Of a DNA stretch of 64,000 bases, positions 60,094 through 64,000 are shown in pieces. Within the stretch, counting starts at the first letter, position 1. The number at the start of each line of letters is the position of its first letter. The notes below the pieces were generated by a model that saw only the letters and a list, made by a program, of their open reading frames with translations, made no database searches and was not told the DNA's origin. Source of the DNA: Streptomyces sp. NBC_01381 (GTDB taxonomy: Bacteria; Actinomycetota; Actinomycetes; Streptomycetales; Streptomycetaceae); the NCBI RefSeq assembly GCF_026340305.1, contig NZ_JAPEPI010000005.1:124001-188000 (forward strand). The letters are read 5' to 3'. The position numbers and the translations under genes were made by a program.

Positions 60094-61026
60094 ATGACGA
60101 TCAAGGACGTAGCCCGGCATGACGTGAGTGAGCAGCGGATCGAAGAGGCGCTGGAAGACATCTGGGGCCGGGCCTTCAGCCGCTGGCACACGATGCAATA
60201 CGACTGCTACTCCGATGAGGAGTTGCAGGCCATGCGCGACGAGCTCCTCGACCACATAGCGGCCCGCACGGTGGCGGACCCCGAGCCCGGCACCGCCCCG
60301 TCACACATCGTCCTGCGCACCGCGGCCCAGTGCGCCCTGGGGCTTGTGGACCTCGGCTGTTATCCCAAGGGCGACCACGAGATCTCCTTCGCCCTCATTG
60401 ACCGGAAACTCAGCAGCGAAGACACGGACTTCGGGGCCGTTGTAGAGCAGGTGGCCACTGCGAGGACCTGGCTGGACGCATTCACGTTGGCTGTGAGCAG
60501 CGGCATGATCTGGGAACGGGACTTGGCCATCGGGCTGCTGCTGCGCGGCGACATCGCGCCTGACATCCGCATTGGTGTGCCGCACTCGAAACTGGAATCG
60601 AAGTCGGACCCAGGCGAGCTGGCGGAGATGGACGCCTTGTGCGGCTACCTCACCCAGGCTGAAGGGCATCTTCCCCGCCACTGGCCGTCGGTAACGCTGT
60701 GCAGGCCGACTGCTGGCGAGCGCGCCGATGCACAGCGGCAGCTGAATGTGCTCGATACGCTGACGCCGGATCAGCAACTGCTGCGCGTGCTCGTGGAGGA
60801 TGACCAGTCGGCGTTCGAACAAGCCCTGGCGCGTCGTCTTGTCCAGCATCGGGAGAGCACACCCCCCGACGCTGCGCCCCGAAGCCTGCTACCGCACAAG
60901 ACCATCGCCCTGGCCGCGCTGGCAGTCCAGGTACACGACTGGGTCCTGCGCATCCAATCCGCCTACCTTCCCCAGACCTTGCTGAGTGCCCCGGAAGGAG
61001 CGCCGTCAGTGACACCCCATCTCTGA
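60094..61026 (+). CDS. Imm49-family immunity protein
   Basis: 310 residues from ATG 60094 (AGGATGAGG upstream). Characteristic blocks recalled for Imm49: ERDLAIGLLLRGDIAPDIRI, GVPHSKLESKSDPGELAEMD, ALCGYLTQAEGHLPRHWPSV, LLRVLVEDDQSAFEQALARR and LLPHKTIALAALAVQVHDW. Helical and soluble. Imm49 proteins neutralise polymorphic toxins; no toxin gene was found beside it, so it appears to be an orphan antidote. Stand-alone transcription. Confidence 0.75.
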   Translation: MTIKDVARHDVSEQRIEEALEDIWGRAFSRWHTMQYDCYSDEELQAMRDELLDHIAARTVADPEPGTAPSHIVLRTAAQCALGLVDLGCYPKGDHEISFALIDRKLSSEDTDFGAVVEQVATARTWLDAFTLAVSSGMIWERDLAIGLLLRGDIAPDIRIGVPHSKLESKSDPGELAEMDALCGYLTQAEGHLPRHWPSVTLCRPTAGERADAQRQLNVLDTLTPDQQLLRVLVEDDQSAFEQALARRLVQHRESTPPDAAPRSLLPHKTIALAALAVQVHDWVLRIQSAYLPQTLLSAPEGAPSVTPHL

Positions 61027-61584
61027 GAACCGATCCCTGAACCTCAAAGCTCGGTCAGGCTTTCGCCCGGGCAGAGCGTCGGCCGCGGCCCGCGCGATGT
61101 CGGGGTCCGCCAGGATCGCGGAGGTCACATCGTCCGCAGTTGGCTTCGCCAACCGGCCGGGCACGGGGCGGCACACGCGGCGGCGACGAACGCCGCGGCG
61201 GTCGGACGGCTGCGCCACGTCGTACCGGCGAGGGGGGCGAGGGCCCAGCAGCGCATGGGCATCATCGCCGACGGGCAGCACCTCGACCCCCCTGCCCCAG
61301 ACGGCGCTGGCGTAGCAGCAGGCCCCGATCGTCGAGCGTCCCTGGGACGCCTACATCGGCGGCTGCCTTGGCATGGTCGCCCTGGTGATAGTCACCGTGA
61401 TCGTCATGGCCCTGCTCTTCGGAGTTGTGATCCTGGCCGCCGGTCGTCTACCAGCGCGAACGCAACTGATCGCGCGGATGGCCTTTTCCGCGGGTCCGTT
61501 CGTAACAGAGCGCGACAACACTCCGGACAGGCTGCCTCTTCAGCGCTATGCTCCCGCCCTCGCACCACTCAGGGGGCTTTGCCC
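61027..61584. other. Stretch without an intact gene
   Basis: A minus-strand frame at 61040-61260 contains PTADDVTSAILADPDIARAA, and a plus-strand frame has one hydrophobic stretch (VALVIVTVIVMALLFGVVIL at about 61373-61435). Neither has supporting context. Both may be remains of deleted genes. Confidence 0.3.
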
Positions 61585-62187
61585 ATGCGTATCCGGACCC
61601 TCGCCGCGGTTCTCGCGGCCTTCACGCTACCTTTGACCGCTTGTGGCGGCAGCTCTGATCCTAAGGAACCCGAACCGGCGGACAAACCGGCCGCCTCGCA
61701 GGGCGTCGACTGCGAGGACGAGAACCTCAGCCAGGAAGAGTGGATCGACAACTGCCAGCCCGACCCGCCGGACACCGACCTCAAACTCGGCGAGTCCTAC
61801 ACGTGGACGGACGGCGTCAAGACCACCGTCACGAAGATCGAGCGCATCACCGGTCCCTACCAGCAGGGCGACACCAAACCCTCGGCCAAGGAGACCCTGT
61901 TCCGCGTGCACATCGCCTTCAGTAACGGCGCCGACATCCCGGTGAAGCTCGACGAGTTCAGCACGGTCATCGACGGCGCCATCAACGGAGGCGAGGCCGC
62001 GATGGGCACGTATCAGGCCGGCGAGGAGCCGATCGCCGGACGGCTCGCACCGGGGGCTAAGGCGACCAAGACAGACGAGAACATCATCGAGAAGCGTTAC
62101 GGCGACAAGGTCGTGGTCACCATCCAGCGAGGCATGGAGGTCGACGAGCCCAGCGGGTACCCGGAGTTCACGGGGGCGATCAGTTGA
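61585..62187 (+). CDS. Secreted lipoprotein, DUF4352-like
   Basis: 200 residues from ATG 61585 (AGGGGG upstream). Signal MRIRTLAAVLAAFTLPLTAC with lipobox LTAC, Cys at 20. After an acidic linker with two cysteines (VDCEDENLSQ...DNCQPD) comes an immunoglobulin-like beta domain: LKLGESYTWTDGVKTTVTKI, FRVHIAFSNGADIPVKLDEF, GRLAPGAKATKTDENI. This matches the DUF4352 pattern of actinobacterial surface lipoproteins of unknown role. It is adjacent to the left end of the insertion sequence. Confidence 0.75.
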   Translation: MRIRTLAAVLAAFTLPLTACGGSSDPKEPEPADKPAASQGVDCEDENLSQEEWIDNCQPDPPDTDLKLGESYTWTDGVKTTVTKIERITGPYQQGDTKPSAKETLFRVHIAFSNGADIPVKLDEFSTVIDGAINGGEAAMGTYQAGEEPIAGRLAPGAKATKTDENIIEKRYGDKVVVTIQRGMEVDEPSGYPEFTGAIS

Positions 62188-62211
62188 CCGAGATGGCCAT
62201 GCGCCGCTGAG

Positions 62212-63804
62212 TAAGCTTGTTCCTTATCCTCGGCGGTCACGTTCGGTGAGGGTTGCGGGGCGTTTGAGGGTCTTGCCGACGTCGTAGCGGGTGGCGGGGT
62301 GCCGGTTTCTGGTGCCGGATGGTCGTCCGGGGCCCGGGCGGCTGGGTTTCGGTGCGCGGGCCGGACACGCGAGGTGCGGACGGATGTGCCGGAACCCGCG
62401 CCGGACGCGCGTCGGTGTCAGCGTCCCGCCGGGACGCGTGGTCTTCTCCCAGGGTTTGCGCCGGTCGACCGCGAGCGGTGCGGCGAGGCGGAGTTGGGTG
62501 TGCGCGGCGATGACGAGCCAGGTCCAGCGGTCCGCCGCCTGCGGGTCCCGAAGCCGAGGCCGTGTCCAGCCGAGGGACTGCTTGAACAAGCGGAATGTGT
62601 GCTCCAGGTCGAATCTGCGCAGGTAGCAAGACCAGACGAAGTCGACGTCGTCCGGGGTGGCGCCGGCGGTCGAGGACCAGAGCCAGACCGGTGGCGCGTC
62701 CCGGTCGCCGGGCAGGTGATCGACGTTGAGCCGGATCAACGTGCCCTCGATGACGGGGAGTTCGCTGTCGTGGTCGATCCACGCGGATCGCTGCTGCAGC
62801 TTGGGGTGCAGTCGGTCCCAAGCGCGGGCCTCGGCCTTGCCGTAGCGGGCTGTGTCGTTCACCGTGACCACGGACGGCTCGGTCCAGGAGGCGGGCCTGG
62901 CCAGGCTGAACTCCTTGCCGTGCCGGGGCGGCCGCCCGCCCTGGGGATAGCACTGGGCGTACTCCTTGAGCGAGGGCGCAGGCCATCGCAGGACGCGGTC
63001 CGAACGCAGCCGCCCGACCAGTTCGACCGGCAGATCCCGCAGGACCCAGGCCAGGCGCATCACGTCGTAGCCCGCGTCCATCACGATCAGGACGTTCTGG
63101 TCGCCGCACTGCCACTGATCGGCTGCGACCAGACGCTCGACCACGGCCCGCAGCTGGCCGGCGGTGATGGCCGCGGCATCGTCCGTGGGCCCCAGCCGGA
63201 CCGCGTCCAGGACCTGCGTCCACGAAGTGCGGTCCGGGGTGAGCACGGCAACGAACGAGTACGGCCAGCCTGGCACCACGTGGTCCGAGGAGCGGCCGTT
63301 GCGGCCGTGGACCAGGCAGAACAACCGCTCCGGTGAGCAGGCGGCGTCCGACCTCAGCCACGGCGAGACGTCCACCGTGAGCACGATCCACCCGTCGAAC
63401 CGCGGAAGCGGCAGCGATATCAGCAGGTCACGCAGGGCGACGGTGTCGAACCGGCCATGGTTCAAGGCGCCGTACAGCGAGCCGTAACCGCGCTGGTGCT
63501 CAGCCAGCAGCGACAACTCCACCGGCGTCCGCGTCGGGCTGTCCGCACACAACAGCGCGTCGGTCAGCTCGAAGAACGCATCCGCCCGCGCAGACAGGCA
63601 CCCGTAGAAGGCCGTCCGAAAGCGTGACAGTTCCGCGAGCGCCTCCCGCCCGTCGATCTGCGGCAACACACTCACGCCCCGGCCTTCCTGCTGAACTCCC
63701 GTACGCACTAGCGGAGTTCAGAATCGCGAGGAAGGCGGCCCCGCACCCTGCAATCACTCCAAAGAGTGATGATCCGGCCGGGGCGGGGTTAAGGAACAAG
63801 CTCA
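62212..63804 (-). mobile_element. Insertion sequence, about 1.6 kb, with intact-looking transposase
   Basis: Perfect 13-bp terminal repeats AGCTTGTTCCTTA (62214-62226) and its complement (63790-63802) enclose one transposase gene. The ends are shared in near-identical form by the palindrome at 26.0 kb, and a decayed relative lies at 55.6 kb. No direct target repeat was established. Confidence 0.75.
62224..63675 (-). CDS. DDE-type transposase (IS701-like, NF041680-type)
   Basis: 483 residues from GTG 63675 (AGGAAGG upstream; GTG 63708 is possible). DDE-type blocks: WIVLTVDVSPWLRSDA, QNVLIVMDAGYDVMRLAWVL (second Asp), and CYLRRFDLEHTFRLFKQSLG (Glu in the YxRRFDLExxFRxxKQ helix). N-terminal EALAELSRFRTAFYGCLSAR and C-terminal APKPSRPGPGRPSGTRNRHP are typical of this Streptomyces group. 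No frameshift is visible, so it may be active. The stop lies at the left IS end. Confidence 0.85.
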   Translation of the reverse strand: MSVLPQIDGREALAELSRFRTAFYGCLSARADAFFELTDALLCADSPTRTPVELSLLAEHQRGYGSLYGALNHGRFDTVALRDLLISLPLPRFDGWIVLTVDVSPWLRSDAACSPERLFCLVHGRNGRSSDHVVPGWPYSFVAVLTPDRTSWTQVLDAVRLGPTDDAAAITAGQLRAVVERLVAADQWQCGDQNVLIVMDAGYDVMRLAWVLRDLPVELVGRLRSDRVLRWPAPSLKEYAQCYPQGGRPPRHGKEFSLARPASWTEPSVVTVNDTARYGKAEARAWDRLHPKLQQRSAWIDHDSELPVIEGTLIRLNVDHLPGDRDAPPVWLWSSTAGATPDDVDFVWSCYLRRFDLEHTFRLFKQSLGWTRPRLRDPQAADRWTWLVIAAHTQLRLAAPLAVDRRKPWEKTTRPGGTLTPTRVRRGFRHIRPHLACPARAPKPSRPGPGRPSGTRNRHPATRYDVGKTLKRPATLTERDRRG

Positions 63805-63977
63805 GAAGCTGTGTCACATCCCTTTGCGCTGGTCAGAGAGGTTGGACCGTTTCCCGGGTAGCAGGGTTCTGTCAGGTCAAGGGCCGACAGAGCTTCCGGG
63901 CCCCGCACGGGCATCGGCCCGCCCGGGAGCGCAAAGACCCGCGGTATCAATTGTCGGGCCCACGAGTTCACGATCAT
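63789..63977 (-). other. Short open frame at the right edge, doubtful
   Basis: 62 residues: ARQLIPRVFALPGGPMPVRG, PEALSALDLTEPCYPGNGPT. It overlaps the IS end and lacks a ribosome site. The sequence has some protein character but could be IS-flanking relic; not called as a gene. Confidence 0.25.
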
Positions 63978-64000
63978 GAGGTCCTCACCCCCTTAACTCT

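Noticed and set aside
1..64000. CRISPR arrays
   Set aside because: No series of regularly spaced direct repeats was seen, and no cas genes; the Cas4-like motif at 17.6 kb is within a different protein family.

Overview
The window is GC-rich actinobacterial DNA, most likely from a Streptomyces. Coding regions show strong third-position G/C bias, GTG starts are common, and many neighbouring genes overlap by 4 bases (ATGA/GTGA). The families also fit: LAL/LuxR regulators, EACC1-type conflict proteins, NB-ARC/TPR proteins, Imm49, and Tap/Tpg-like linear-replicon genes. No ribosomal RNA, tRNA, CRISPR array or housekeeping operon was recognised. The abundance of conflict genes, broken genes and insertion-sequence debris suggests an accessory region such as a chromosome arm or a large linear plasmid.

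Layout. (1) 1-7.4 kb: a tight minus-strand operon of seven genes: bitopic membrane protein, TerY-like vWA protein, PP2C phosphatase, tail-anchored kinase, radical SAM protein, coiled-coil protein and a ClpB-like AAA+ ATPase that runs off the left edge. The vWA/PP2C/kinase trio matches the TerY-P triad. (2) 7.5-21 kb: accessory genes and relics. These include a SIR2-like pseudogene, a small nuclease-like gene, an HTH/coiled-coil/helical-repeat protein, nested IS5-family elements, an HTH gene, a PadR regulator, and a divergent pair of paralogous PD-(D/E)XK-like nucleases. (3) 21.2-24.6 kb: a three-gene cassette behind a twin palindromic operator. Its large gene combines a DnaB/RecA-like N-terminus with a Tap/DNA-polymerase-like C-terminus, and it is followed by a Tpg-sized gene. 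(4) 24.6-31.4 kb: small membrane proteins, an FKBP isomerase, helicase remnants and a 946-residue LAL regulator.

(5) 32.3-39.4 kb: a solitary peptide-binding lipoprotein, a secreted lytic transglycosylase, and a diverged tandem duplication of about 760 bp that carries the 3' end of the first and the 5' end of the second. A second LAL regulator follows. (6) 39.4-41.2 kb: an IS630 copy split by a segment encoding a DUF6431-like protein. (7) 41.7-44.4 kb: two small proteins with nearly identical N-terminal leaders, followed by an M50 (site-2-protease-like) metalloprotease with a PqqD-like N-terminus. This looks like a compact, poorly characterised peptide-maturation (RiPP-like) locus. (8) 45.3-48 kb: an EACC1 protein and a caspase-GAF-PAS-GGDEF fusion, a prokaryotic conflict/signalling module. 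(9) 49-54.5 kb: an HTH/zinc-finger operon with a structured leader, a nuclease fragment, and an NB-ARC/TPR (STAND) protein with its small partner. (10) 54.6-64 kb: small membrane proteins, a paralogous pair flanking a transposase relic, an ECF-like sigma factor coupled to a cold-shock-domain fusion, an orphan Imm49 immunity protein, a lipoprotein, and an apparently intact 1.6-kb insertion sequence.

The strongest candidates for an undescribed system are the seven-gene TerY-P/radical-SAM/AAA+ operon, the two-precursor/M50 peptide locus, the EACC1-caspase-GGDEF module and the Tap-like cassette. All functional statements come from reading motifs in the translated sequence; no database search was run.
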